Positions 1-7,401 of a stretch of 64,000 nucleotides of DNA are shown here, in pieces. Under the pieces are notes generated by a model. That model did not search any database, had not been told where the DNA came from, and saw nothing but the letters and a program-made list of their open reading frames with translations. Where the stretch lies: NCBI GenBank assembly GCA_020251025.1, contig JADCDI010000001.1, positions 62,001-126,000 on the forward strand, given 5' to 3'. The position numbers and the translations under genes are program-made. Every line of letters starts with the position of its first letter. Positions within the stretch are counted from its first letter, which is position 1. Origin of the DNA: Rhodobacter sp. (GTDB lineage: Bacteria; Pseudomonadota; Alphaproteobacteria; Rhodobacterales; Rhodobacteraceae).

Positions 1-99
1 CCCATCGTGCGACCCGCATCCCGCTGGCGATACGGGCATCAAGGCCGCCGACAGGGTTTGTCGCGATGTGATGAGCCGGGATGGCACACATTCAGCGCG

Positions 100-143
100 T
101 GCCCCAATCCGGATTCGAACCGAAGACCCCTTCATTACGAATG
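100..143 (-). pseudogene. 3' half of split tRNA-Thr(CGT) (attL side)
   Basis: Read on the minus strand this is anticodon loop TTCGTAA, the 3' anticodon stem TGAAG, variable loop, a complete T arm (TTCGG-TTCGAAT-CCGGA) and the 3' acceptor strand TTGGGGC plus discriminator A. The D arm and 5' acceptor strand are absent; they lie at 17045-17082. Beyond the loop, the island sequence (GTTATAGACT on the plus strand) replaces the 5' half. No CCA is encoded. Confidence 0.9.
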
Positions 144-182
144 TTATAGACTGTTATCTAAAACAATACGTTAGGTGCATTT

Positions 183-202
183 TTGTATAGTTTGTTGTAT
201 AG
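183..202. other. Putative integrase arm-site repeats near attL
   Basis: Two direct copies of TTGTATAG lie at 183-190 and 195-202, about 40 bp inside the left core repeat. The same 8-mer occurs as a perfect palindrome at 16955-16980 inside the right end. Repeats of this kind flanking the core are what is expected of arm-type integrase or excisionase binding sites. The assignment is inferred from position and repetition only. Confidence 0.4.
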
Positions 203-272
203 TGAAGTTCCAGAAATAGACTGCAAGTACCTGAATTCACTTACATACTTGCAGCCTATTTCACGAAGTACA

Positions 273-677
273 TCATGCCTTGCGCCCGACAGCAAGCAGT
301 TCGTCGAGCTCACCCGATTTGGTCGCAGCGATCAGCGTATCGATGACTTTGACCAAACCGTCTTTGCCGACAGCCGCGATTGCGGGCTTGCCCTTCTCGA
401 ACTCGATGGGCTTCGTACCGTAGCGGACAACGAGGACGTAGTTGTTGTCACCCGTTTCCTGCCACCAGCGCCGCAGGCGTTTCGGGGTTTCCTTGCGGAC
501 CTTGGCTCCGGCTTCATCCTTGGCCCACTTGACCTGCATGACCGTGAAGGCCGGGTCAGTCAGCATCTGCTTTTGTTGCTCAAGTTGAGCAGCCAACTTT
601 TGGCGACGTTGCTCGCGGGGATCGGCCTTGTTCAGATTGGGCGCTTCGATGAACTTGAGTGTCTTAAGTACCGTCAT
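273..677 (-). CDS. Hypothetical protein, 134 aa, leftmost island gene
   Basis: I do not recognise the family. The ORF track extends to 740, but the start at 677 (MTVLKTLKFIEAP...) is preferred because GAGAGG stands five bases upstream of its ATG. The protein is basic and polar, with a Lys/Arg/Gln-rich helical stretch at residues 20-45 (PREQRRQKLAAQLEQQ) and a segment KRLRRWWQETGDNNYVLVVRYG that looks like the edge of a small alpha/beta domain. No signal peptide or membrane segment is seen. It reads toward the left end of the island, after the H-NS-like gene, with 273 nt between them in which I see no gene. A nucleoid or DNA-binding role is possible but unsupported. Confidence 0.6.
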   Translation of the reverse strand: MTVLKTLKFIEAPNLNKADPREQRRQKLAAQLEQQKQMLTDPAFTVMQVKWAKDEAGAKVRKETPKRLRRWWQETGDNNYVLVVRYGTKPIEFEKGKPAIAAVGKDGLVKVIDTLIAATKSGELDELLAVGRKA

Positions 678-950
678 GTTTGCCTCTCGCTGCATGTCAC
701 GCACATGCTTTGCGGCCAAACATCTGTAATTCCTAGACAATTCTCATGATAGCTACCTGAAAATCTGTCCCAACCACGAACAGCACGTTCATCATCTTAA
801 TGCGGTTCGTTGACAGCGATGCGTCTTGCGCATGCACAGCGCCGAAATTGGCTAGTCGCACCATGAGTAGCGGCCCATCCCCTGACACCCACTGTAGGCG
901 CTGCTGCGTGCGTCGTTGACGCCAACACAGCAGCAGTGGTTGTTCTTCGA

Positions 951-1259
951 TCAGATCGCCAAATCGTCCGGGGTCTTACCTGCCGCGATAGCCGCCGCGA
1001 ACCATGCGGGCTTGCGGCCACGCCCGCTCCAGGTCTCAGCCGAGTTAGCGGGGTTCGCATACTTGGCAGCAGCAGGTGCACGTTTGCGCGGTGCTTCAAC
1101 GCCTACAAGTTCTGCGAGGCTAAAACCCATGGCGCGAGCTTGGGCTTCCAGTTCCGCACGGGCCTTGGATTTCACACGATCTTCGAAGTTGGCGATGGCC
1201 GCTGCCACATCCTTGTGCAGCTTTTTAAGTTCAGCCAGCGAAAGCGAATTCAGGTCCAT
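951..1259 (-). CDS. H-NS family nucleoid-associated protein (HvrA-like), island copy
   Basis: A 102-aa H-NS/HvrA-type histone-like silencer. The N-terminal half is helical and suited to dimerisation (SLAELKKLHKDVAAAIANFEDR). The C-terminal half holds the DNA-binding signature TWSGRGRKPAWF and ends KTPDDLAI. It is closely similar along its whole length to the chromosomal HvrA at 29069-29383, which shares the SGRGRKP motif and the same tail. The start at 1259 (MDLNSLSLAEL) matches the HvrA start and has an upstream GGAG; the longer track ORF has no homologous N-terminus. In the family these proteins bind curved AT-rich DNA and silence foreign genes, so it probably controls island expression, and it could also cross-talk with the host HvrA regulon. 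Confidence 0.88.
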   Translation of the reverse strand: MDLNSLSLAELKKLHKDVAAAIANFEDRVKSKARAELEAQARAMGFSLAELVGVEAPRKRAPAAAKYANPANSAETWSGRGRKPAWFAAAIAAGKTPDDLAI

Positions 1260-1391
1260 GTCGTCTCCAAAGCACCCATGGTGCGTTTCCTTGTCTTCCT
1301 TGGAACGACATCCAGCCCATGTACAGCGCCCGTCGTTCGCCTTCACGCAGAAGTGGGCGCACGTTATGCGGTGGCGCTGCGTGTCGCCAAG

Positions 1392-2459
1392 TTAATACAG
1401 ATCGTCGGCGTTGTCCGCTGCCAACACGCTGATCAGTTCCGGGCTCAATCGTGCATCATAGCCCGGTGCCAGTTCCGTAATTCCGCGAAGGCGCAGCAAG
1501 TCCACGATGTCACGACGATGGCGCAGACTGACGGGGCGGTTGTCATAACCGTGGATGCCTTGCAGAACCCAGATGGCTTTTCCTGCCATGCGATGCTGCA
1601 CAAGTTCCACGATCAGGTCCGGGTTATCTTTGACCAAGTAAAACGCCACGCGGCCCATCGCCGCCCGCAGGACATGCGAAGACAGGCAATTGCGGAACCT
1701 CTGCCCGATCTCGGCGAACTGCCTGGCATCGTTGAGGGGCTTAAAGTCCGGATGATCTTCCAGTGGCCCCGCTGGCAACAGGTCGGCCTTGCGGGCCACC
1801 AACTTCGCTGCCCACAGTTGAAACCGCATCGACCTTGCGCCCTTGGACACTTGGATCAGGTCATCTGTGGTGATCGGGGTTGAAGACAGCCGCTCGACAT
1901 AACGCAGGATGGCATTGGCGGTGTCCGCAGTTGCTTCGCCATCAAACAGCTTTGCCAAGATCGGATGCACCAACTCGCGGTCAAGTCTTGCCAGTGCCGT
2001 TACCAGATCGGAGTTCACGGTCGAAGAATGACGCAATGCCAAGGCACGTTGGCGCTGATCCTCAATCGCCCCCGGCGTCAGCAGGGTCAAAAGCACATCG
2101 TAATGGCCGGGGTCTTCGAAAGGGTCGCCGCCCATCTTGCCCAGAGCCGTAGCCAGGCCCGGCATAGACCCGAACACCTTGCGCAGCACGGATCGGATGT
2201 CGTCATGGAAGAGATGATGCATGGATTGTCGCTGGTCGCCAGCACCAAGGGCAGCTTGGATTTCATCGAGTGATTTCACCGTCAGCACTGCGATCACCAC
2301 GGAACGCCGGAAATCGGTTGCCTTATGCAGTGACACAACGATGGGGTAGCATGTTTCCGCATCCAAGTTCAGAGCCATCTGCAACACCCAGCCCGACAAG
2401 GGTTCGGCGCGATGTGACAGCAAATGCTGCAACTGCCGTTCAAACGCTGCTTCATCCAT
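1392..2459 (-). CDS. Hypothetical protein, 355 aa, with a possible PcfJ-like C-terminal segment
   Basis: Not recognised with confidence. The start at 2459 (MDEAAFERQLQHLL) is chosen because a GGGGG run lies six bases before the ATG; the longer track start has no such signal. The N-terminal two thirds look like an all-helical domain. Near residues 265-330 there is an FAEIGQRFRNCLSSHV segment followed by alternating beta strands (GRVAFYLVKDNPDLIVELV ... AIWVLQGIHG). That layout recalls the PcfJ-like domain found on mobile elements, where an NC/HC motif precedes a small beta sheet. This resemblance is by eye only. It lies between the H-NS-like gene and two small unknown genes on the same strand. 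Confidence 0.6.
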   Translation of the reverse strand: MDEAAFERQLQHLLSHRAEPLSGWVLQMALNLDAETCYPIVVSLHKATDFRRSVVIAVLTVKSLDEIQAALGAGDQRQSMHHLFHDDIRSVLRKVFGSMPGLATALGKMGGDPFEDPGHYDVLLTLLTPGAIEDQRQRALALRHSSTVNSDLVTALARLDRELVHPILAKLFDGEATADTANAILRYVERLSSTPITTDDLIQVSKGARSMRFQLWAAKLVARKADLLPAGPLEDHPDFKPLNDARQFAEIGQRFRNCLSSHVLRAAMGRVAFYLVKDNPDLIVELVQHRMAGKAIWVLQGIHGYDNRPVSLRHRRDIVDLLRLRGITELAPGYDARLSPELISVLAADNADDLY

Positions 2460-2531
2460 GGCCGTACCCCCGTGAACACAAGTCAGCACAGCTATGGTCA
2501 ACGATTTCTAAGGCCAACCGAAACGACAGGC

Positions 2532-2909
2532 TCATGGCGACACCCGGAACATGCTGGCTTGCCGGAAACCATCAACGACACCGGGGATGTAGCCGTAGTA
2601 GGGCAAACCTTCGGCCTTGCGCAAAGCGGCGTAGGTCGCTTCGATCTGCACAAGGATCAGGTCGCTGTCGAAATCCTGACAGTGCCGATCATGCAGGAAC
2701 AACACCACGTCGCACTGATACTGCCCGGCCCAGATCACCGCATCTTCCACGCTGATGTCCGTCTCGACATCATAGAAGGGCGATGCGTCAGACATGCCAC
2801 TGAAATCAGGATAGTCGGTGGCCAAGGCATATTCGCTCTGCACGACGCTGGCCGCCACATGCGCCCCGACAAAGCGATGGTCCCGGCAGTCAATGATGTT
2901 GGTGATCAT
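2532..2909 (-). CDS. Hypothetical protein, 125 aa
   Basis: An acidic protein starting MITNIIDCRDHRFVG. A central strand-turn-strand region (ISVEDAVIWAGQYQCDVVLFLHDRHCQDF) suggests a small alpha/beta fold. There is no membrane segment or signal peptide. Its start overlaps the end of the upstream gene (2890-3210) by about 20 bases, so the two are probably translationally coupled. I cannot assign a function. Confidence 0.55.
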   Translation of the reverse strand: MITNIIDCRDHRFVGAHVAASVVQSEYALATDYPDFSGMSDASPFYDVETDISVEDAVIWAGQYQCDVVLFLHDRHCQDFDSDLILVQIEATYAALRKAEGLPYYGYIPGVVDGFRQASMFRVSP

Positions 2910-3210
2910 GCCCGACCTCCCTATTGCGCAAGCCTTCAGTCAGCAGTTCGTCAAGGCAGCGATTGGCTAGCGAACGAAACATCATCCCGGCATCGGTTCG
3001 GGGCGCAGCGTTATCGTTGGCCGCAGCATCCGCAGCCCGTAACAGGCTGACAGCACAAGTGGCCCAGACGACACAGCTTGGCTTCCGGCGCTTGGCCTTC
3101 AGCACCGTCAGATAACTTCGCTCGCGTCCAAGCCATTTCTCGCTGAACTCGGATCGGGTGCGCACGGCTCCCAATTGATGCACCTGATCATAGACAAAAT
3201 AAATCTGCAT
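2890..3210 (-). CDS. Small helix-turn-helix-like protein (DUF6626-like), 106 aa
   Basis: The first 45 residues (MQIYFVYDQVHQLGAV followed by RSEFSEKWLGRERSYLTVLK) have the pattern of the small alphaproteobacterial family I know as DUF6626: an N-terminal helix, then a WLGR..SY....KA.....S core that looks like a minimal HTH. The C-terminal half is low-complexity (AADAAANDNAAPR). It is divergent from the Rep-like gene at 3300, and the shared intergenic region holds a 15-bp inverted repeat, so it is a plausible regulator of that region. The family match is from memory and moderate; the regulatory role is inference from position. Confidence 0.5.
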   Translation of the reverse strand: MQIYFVYDQVHQLGAVRTRSEFSEKWLGRERSYLTVLKAKRRKPSCVVWATCAVSLLRAADAAANDNAAPRTDAGMMFRSLANRCLDELLTEGLRNREVGHDHQHH

Positions 3211-3245
3211 ATTTCACCTCAATAAACAAATCGATTGGGGCGCAG

Positions 3246-3290
3246 TTGTATAAATACAATCAGTGCGACAATCGCATTGTATTTATGCAA
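3246..3290. promoter_or_regulatory. Large palindrome between divergent genes (operator or replication nick site)
   Basis: TTGTATAAATACAAT at 3246-3260 is matched by its inverted copy ATTGTATTTATGCAA at 3276-3290 with one mismatch in 15, separated by 15 nt that contain a smaller inverted repeat (GCGA..TCGC). It lies in the divergent region between the small HTH-like gene and the Rep-like gene, just upstream of the latter's likely start. It could be an operator or, if the neighbour is an HUH protein, an initiator hairpin. Confidence 0.6.
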
Positions 3291-3299
3291 GGCAAAATC

Positions 3300-3881
3300 A
3301 TGCAGGGAAAAATTATCCAAGATAAGGATCAGAAGCTGAACGCTATTCGCGCAGCACTCCAACGGGAACAAGCCCGAGATAACCTAAACAAACCGATTGA
3401 AACGCAGCTGATGCAATGGGTAAACGCTGGGCCAAAATGGGACATCGCGTTGACTTTGCACACGCCGTTGAAATTGCGCTATGACCATCAAGGTTATGAT
3501 GAGCTTTGGTTGGAACAGCAGGTCGCTGTGCTTTTCAATGTCTTGTCGAAAGTAATCTTCGCAGACATTCCAAAGAGGCAACGCCCTATGCTGCGTCGCC
3601 TGATTACGCTTGAGAAGGACATCTATGTGGGCTGGCATGCACATGGTGTTATTTCTACGCCTGAACATCTCGACGATGAAATACTGATACAGGCAATCAA
3701 AGAGGTCTGGGGCGGCATGATGAACCGTCATGCGAAAGAAGAATTCAAAGATCGGTTAGTTTGGTGCGAGCCCGTAAACGGCAACTATCAGCAGTACTGT
3801 GTGAAGGCCGCTCTTTCAGCTCAAGGCCGAAACCCGGTCGGTCAGTTTGGCACAATATCACTTCGAAATACTCATTTATGA
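3300..3881 (+). CDS. Putative HUH-type replication/relaxase-like protein, 193 aa
   Basis: The reading frame is open from 3246, but the start at 3300 (MQGKIIQDKDQKL) is preferred because an AAGG lies six bases upstream. Possible catalytic features are a histidine-hydrophobic-histidine-like strand in EKDIYVGWHAHGVISTPEH (near residue 120) and a downstream YQQYCVKAA segment (Y-x2-Y-x2-K). Together these resemble motif 2 and the tyrosine/lysine motif of small HUH Rep proteins. The N-terminal part contains DIALTLHTPLKLRYD, a possible motif-1 strand. It lies between a 15-bp inverted repeat and a set of stable hairpins, as expected of a rolling-circle initiator. The family assignment is an inference; it may instead be a phage-derived hypothetical. 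Confidence 0.45.
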   Translation: MQGKIIQDKDQKLNAIRAALQREQARDNLNKPIETQLMQWVNAGPKWDIALTLHTPLKLRYDHQGYDELWLEQQVAVLFNVLSKVIFADIPKRQRPMLRRLITLEKDIYVGWHAHGVISTPEHLDDEILIQAIKEVWGGMMNRHAKEEFKDRLVWCEPVNGNYQQYCVKAALSAQGRNPVGQFGTISLRNTHL

Positions 3882-3915
3882 TAGTGGGCGGTTGGTCCCT
3901 GAATTCCAACACATT

Positions 3916-4022
3916 CCTCAGTTAGCAAGGCGTTGAGGTTGAAGCGCAGTCAAAGAAACGTGTGAAGACACCAAGGACTGCGCTTCGTAATTTATGCGTC
4001 CCCCAGTTAGCGAGGCGCTGGG
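3916..4022. other. Structured intergenic element: two matching hairpins around an 11-bp stem
   Basis: Hairpin A (3916-3938) has stem CCTCAG/TTGAGG and an 11-nt loop TTAGCAAGGCG. Hairpin B (4002-4022) has stem CCCAG/CTGGG and loop TTAGCGAGGCG. The loops differ by one base while the stems differ in a compensating way. Between them GAAGCGCAGTC (3941-3951) pairs perfectly with GACTGCGCTTC (3976-3986) across 24 nt. This may be an origin for the adjacent Rep-like protein or a non-coding RNA. The gene-free stretch continues to 4237 with nothing else recognisable. Confidence 0.6.
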
Positions 4023-4237
4023 ATAAGGCGTTCAAGGAGCGGCATTTAGATGCTGCTGTAGCTGAAGGTTTGACCAAAGCATAAGAAGATCAAACACATC
4101 AGCAACGTCACTGACACTTCGACCAACCAAACAGATGTTGAGTTGCTCAAGCAGGAAAACGCTAGTGCAGGCAAGTGAGCACGATGAGTGCGATACAGCC
4201 AAGCTAGCAGAACGTGCTGTCAGGCACGGGCTCATAA

Positions 4238-5275
4238 CTAAGACAAATCATTCAGTCTGCGGCGAGCAGCAATTTCGTGCAATGGCGGGCGAACGTCCTG
4301 CCGCACAGGGGATAAATCGCTGAAGTCTTTTCCAAATCTATCTATTTTCCGCAACCAAGAACTGCTGAAGCGCAAATAGCTTGATGTCTTTGGGAAGTAG
4401 CGAAGCTTTCCAAATTCATTCATGGCATCAAAATCTTGGTCTACTTCCGTCACGGGAAACCTGCCATAAACAACGTACTTAATTATATTGTCCGCTGCAA
4501 TAATCCCTTCCGAACCAGCTTTTCGCTTCCCGCCACTCTTATATGATTGACCTTCTGGCCTTATAAAAACATCGTCGCTTCCTGCGAAAACAACTCCCGC
4601 CAAATCAATCAGCTGTTCGTTAGTTGGCAGCTTGCCATTTTCATTGAGATACTTAATTTGCGCTTTCTTGATCGCGAGATACTTGGCAAGAGCCGTTAGC
4701 TTATGATGACGAGGTTGGTATAAAGCCTTCGACTTATTGGAGCTCGCCCCAGCTTGCTCGCTGGCTAATTGATTTAGATAATCCTTTACTTGTTTGTGAA
4801 GGAGCTTTGGGTCCATATCCCTCTGCATCGAGATATAAATCCGATCCCCAGTATCATCGTGGTCCGAGAAAGGTTTAGTCTGTATCTTTGCATCGGGTTC
4901 TTCGTTTGGCTCAGTGAACAGTAGCCATCCCCGACTAATCCACCAGAGCCTGAAACTTTCGTCCGGCGAGACGCTGTATTCGTGGATATTTCCAAAGTCC
5001 TTGTAGAGCTCACGGAGGTGCAAGTGTTTTGGGTCGTTGTCCGGATACAGGCCGTTTCGCTTGCAGCAATCCAAGTAATCCGGGCTGAGGCGCAAGAATT
5101 CCCACCAGTAGTAGTACACGGATGACGTGAACTGGCTGAGGGCGTCGGGGAACTTGGGACCGTATCCACGTTCATCGATGGGCTTCTTCTTGCCCGTTCT
5201 GTCGAGATTGGTCTGGGGCGGTGCAAAACGATACACCAGATCTTTGCCGTCTGAAGTGATCTTTGAGTAGCTCAA
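4238..5275 (-). CDS. Hypothetical protein, about 345-369 aa, possible 5' frameshift
   Basis: Function unknown. It is AT-richer than its neighbours and rich in Lys, Tyr, Asp and Trp, which suggests recent transfer. Residues 35-70 (SSVYYYWWEFLRLSPDYLDCC) and 105-125 (FRLWWISRGWLLF) carry aromatic motifs; the C-terminus is basic (EIAARRRLNDLS). No ATP-binding, nuclease or membrane signature is visible. The only start in this frame is a weak TTG at 5275. A better start, ATG at 5339 with AAGGTGATT upstream, opens another frame (MSDLERRFHDPTQ) that runs in past 5275, so the true N-terminus may need a +1 shift near 5275 (frameshift mutation or programmed). It diverges from the 634-aa gene at 5414. 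Confidence 0.6.
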   Translation of the reverse strand: MSYSKITSDGKDLVYRFAPPQTNLDRTGKKKPIDERGYGPKFPDALSQFTSSVYYYWWEFLRLSPDYLDCCKRNGLYPDNDPKHLHLRELYKDFGNIHEYSVSPDESFRLWWISRGWLLFTEPNEEPDAKIQTKPFSDHDDTGDRIYISMQRDMDPKLLHKQVKDYLNQLASEQAGASSNKSKALYQPRHHKLTALAKYLAIKKAQIKYLNENGKLPTNEQLIDLAGVVFAGSDDVFIRPEGQSYKSGGKRKAGSEGIIAADNIIKYVVYGRFPVTEVDQDFDAMNEFGKLRYFPKTSSYLRFSSSWLRKIDRFGKDFSDLSPVRQDVRPPLHEIAARRRLNDLS

Positions 5276-5413
5276 CTGCCTTTACCCCGTAGTCGCTGCG
5301 CTGTGTCGGATCATGAAAACGTCTTTCAAGGTCCGACATCGAATCACCTTCCCAACTCCTAGCAGGCAAGGTGGCGGCACAGTTCCGTGTCGTCTTGCCA
5401 TACGGAGGTTACC

Positions 5414-7318
5414 ATGGCGGAACGCAAGATGAAGGCCAAGACCGTGGCCAATACGACGGTCAATCTGGACGCCATGATGGCGAACGCTCGCAACGAGCTG
5501 CGCACGTCCAAGGACCGCGCGATGCACGCGGCGGCCCAGTGCTACATGATCTGGGTTGAGACCCAGTCGACGGCTGGCAAGGCGTGGTTCGAAAAGCAGG
5601 TCAAGCACGCCAATGAAGTCATCGATGCCTACAACAAGGGCGTGGAAAAGGATCGCAAGGAGGTGCGCGACTACCGCGCTGGCGCCTTGGACTCCAAGCA
5701 TGATGCGCTTTACGAAGGCAACGATGCGCATGCTCTGCAACTGAAGACCGACGCCATCGCCCGGATCAATGCCCTGGGCAAGCTGATCGACGAGAAGCGT
5801 GCGCCGAAGAAGAAGGTGAAGATCGAGAAGCCCAAGATGGCCAACGAATTCACCATGGTCGTGAAGCTGGTGTTTGGCTTCGACGAATCGGCGGATGCTT
5901 CGCTGGTGTCGCGCTACGCCACCGTCTGCGAGTTCATCCACGGCAAGTGCAGCTCGGGGACGCCGGTCGATGTGCCTTCCATCGTTGCCGAGCTCGAAGC
6001 TGCGGGCGGCTACGAAGTGTCGCTCCGCCATCAGGTCAAGGCCAAGCAGGCCCGCAAGTCCGGGGGCAATGCGGAAGAGGTCAAGACGCTGACGGCGAAG
6101 GCTAAGGAAGAAAACGAAGCGGCTGTGAAGGCGATGTCGCCGCTCAGCACCTTCGCGATCCCGGTCAAGACTAAGGCCGACGGGTACGCGGTCTTCCTGG
6201 CTCGCACCGATGGCGACACCGTTGAGATCGTGGGGGAAGCGCCGGTGACGGCGGCTCAGATCACCAAGATGGTCTCCTCCTTCGAGCCCCCGGCGATCTC
6301 GGCGGACCCGGCGGCGGAATTCGTGCGCCGTGTTCTGAACCTGGGGACGCTGGTGGGTGGCTTCGTGGGCAAGCCCGTCGATGGCAAGAAGGAGCGCAAG
6401 CTGGTGATGCGCCCGGGTGAGGGCGGCAAGACCCTGATGCTGTTGTCGCAGCAGGGTGGTTCGGCGAACGTGGTGGTTCATGCTGCTCCCCATGAAACCA
6501 CCAAGATCGGCACCGTGCCGGCCATGGTCGCGCTGCCGCATGAGTATCTGCAGGTGCTGACCAACCGCCTTGACGATCCGCTGTATCGCCGCTTCACCGC
6601 TCTCGCGCCCGATGCTGCGCCGCGCAACGCTGGCGGAGCCCTCGCGCAGAGCGTTCTGGGATGGCATCTGGAGAACCGTGCGCTGGTGCAGGCGAATGGC
6701 GCTCAGCTGAAGGAAACGCTGTTCTGGTCGAAGGTCGGCCCGAACAGCGTCTACAAGACGGTTGATGTCGAGACCGTGAAGGTCAAGACCCGCCTGATCG
6801 TGGGCCGCGATGCCCTCCTCTACTTCTGGGAGAAGGTTCTGTCGGGGGCTAAGTCCGGCAAGGCCCCCAACAAGAACGCCAAGACGGCGACCCTGAAGTA
6901 TGAAGATGGGGTGCTTGTTCTGAATATGCCCGCAAAGGGCGACGTCGATCACGATGTCATGCCCGAAGTGAATGCTGCCATCGAACTGGAATTCCGCCCC
7001 GGTGATCTGATCGCTCTGGTGGAAAAGCTGATGGGTCTGATGGTGGATCAGTTCGTCTTCGAATTTGACGAAGATGGCCTGCTGGCGGTCACCTGGGCGG
7101 ATAAGCTGGGCACTTATTCCATCTTCCAGCCGACGGTGATGGAAGGCGGGATCCTGAACCCCAAGCGCCTCGCCAAAGCGGGCCCGAAGCCTGCGGTGAA
7201 TATCTTGGCGGCGCTGGCTGCGAAGAACCAAGCGGCCACGGTCAGCCGCGTTGCGGCGGCGCAGTTCGCTGCCGCGACCACCAAACGTGCCCCGACCAAG
7301 AAGATCAAGGCGGCCTAA
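5414..7318 (+). CDS. Hypothetical 634-aa protein upstream of the DpdA-like gene
   Basis: A strong GGAGG six bases upstream fixes the start at 5414 (MAERKMKAKTV) rather than the track's 5387. The N-terminal ~130 residues are charged and helical, probably coiled-coil (KAWFEKQVKHANEVIDAYNK), ending in a Lys-rich linker (KKKVKIEKPK). The middle and C-terminal parts look alpha/beta. The stretch ELEFRPGDLIALVEKLMG followed by FVFEFDEDGLLAVTW faintly recalls the last domain of a sliding clamp, but I would not name it. The last 35 residues are an Ala/Lys tail (AATTKRAPTKKIKAA) typical of nucleic-acid binding. It is followed, after a hairpin, by the DpdA-like gene, so the two are probably co-expressed partners. 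Confidence 0.75.
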   Translation: MAERKMKAKTVANTTVNLDAMMANARNELRTSKDRAMHAAAQCYMIWVETQSTAGKAWFEKQVKHANEVIDAYNKGVEKDRKEVRDYRAGALDSKHDALYEGNDAHALQLKTDAIARINALGKLIDEKRAPKKKVKIEKPKMANEFTMVVKLVFGFDESADASLVSRYATVCEFIHGKCSSGTPVDVPSIVAELEAAGGYEVSLRHQVKAKQARKSGGNAEEVKTLTAKAKEENEAAVKAMSPLSTFAIPVKTKADGYAVFLARTDGDTVEIVGEAPVTAAQITKMVSSFEPPAISADPAAEFVRRVLNLGTLVGGFVGKPVDGKKERKLVMRPGEGGKTLMLLSQQGGSANVVVHAAPHETTKIGTVPAMVALPHEYLQVLTNRLDDPLYRRFTALAPDAAPRNAGGALAQSVLGWHLENRALVQANGAQLKETLFWSKVGPNSVYKTVDVETVKVKTRLIVGRDALLYFWEKVLSGAKSGKAPNKNAKTATLKYEDGVLVLNMPAKGDVDHDVMPEVNAAIELEFRPGDLIALVEKLMGLMVDQFVFEFDEDGLLAVTWADKLGTYSIFQPTVMEGGILNPKRLAKAGPKPAVNILAALAAKNQAATVSRVAAAQFAAATTKRAPTKKIKAA

Positions 7319-7325
7319 TCAAGAT

Positions 7326-7352
7326 GACGGGGGAGCCTCAGGTTCCCCCGTC
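7326..7352. promoter_or_regulatory. Strong intergenic hairpin between the 634-aa gene and the DpdA-like gene
   Basis: GACGGGGGA (7326-7334) pairs perfectly with TCCCCCGTC (7344-7352) around a 9-nt loop, directly after the stop codon of the upstream gene. No T-run follows, so it is not a classical intrinsic terminator. It may stabilise the upstream mRNA end or set the ratio of the two products. Confidence 0.6.
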
Positions 7353-7401
7353 CATTCGCCGACCCAATCCCCACAAATTGAGCAACTTAATGGAGGTCCC
7401 C

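Noticed and set aside
3916-4022. Integron attC site, because of GTTAGC cores
   Set aside because: The repeats form separate hairpins with conserved loops; the paired R/L box structure of attC and an IntI are absent.
5282-7231. 649-aa minus-strand ORF opposite the 634-aa gene
   Set aside because: It is antisense to a gene with a strong ribosome-binding site, has His/Arg/Gly-rich shadow composition and no recognisable domain.
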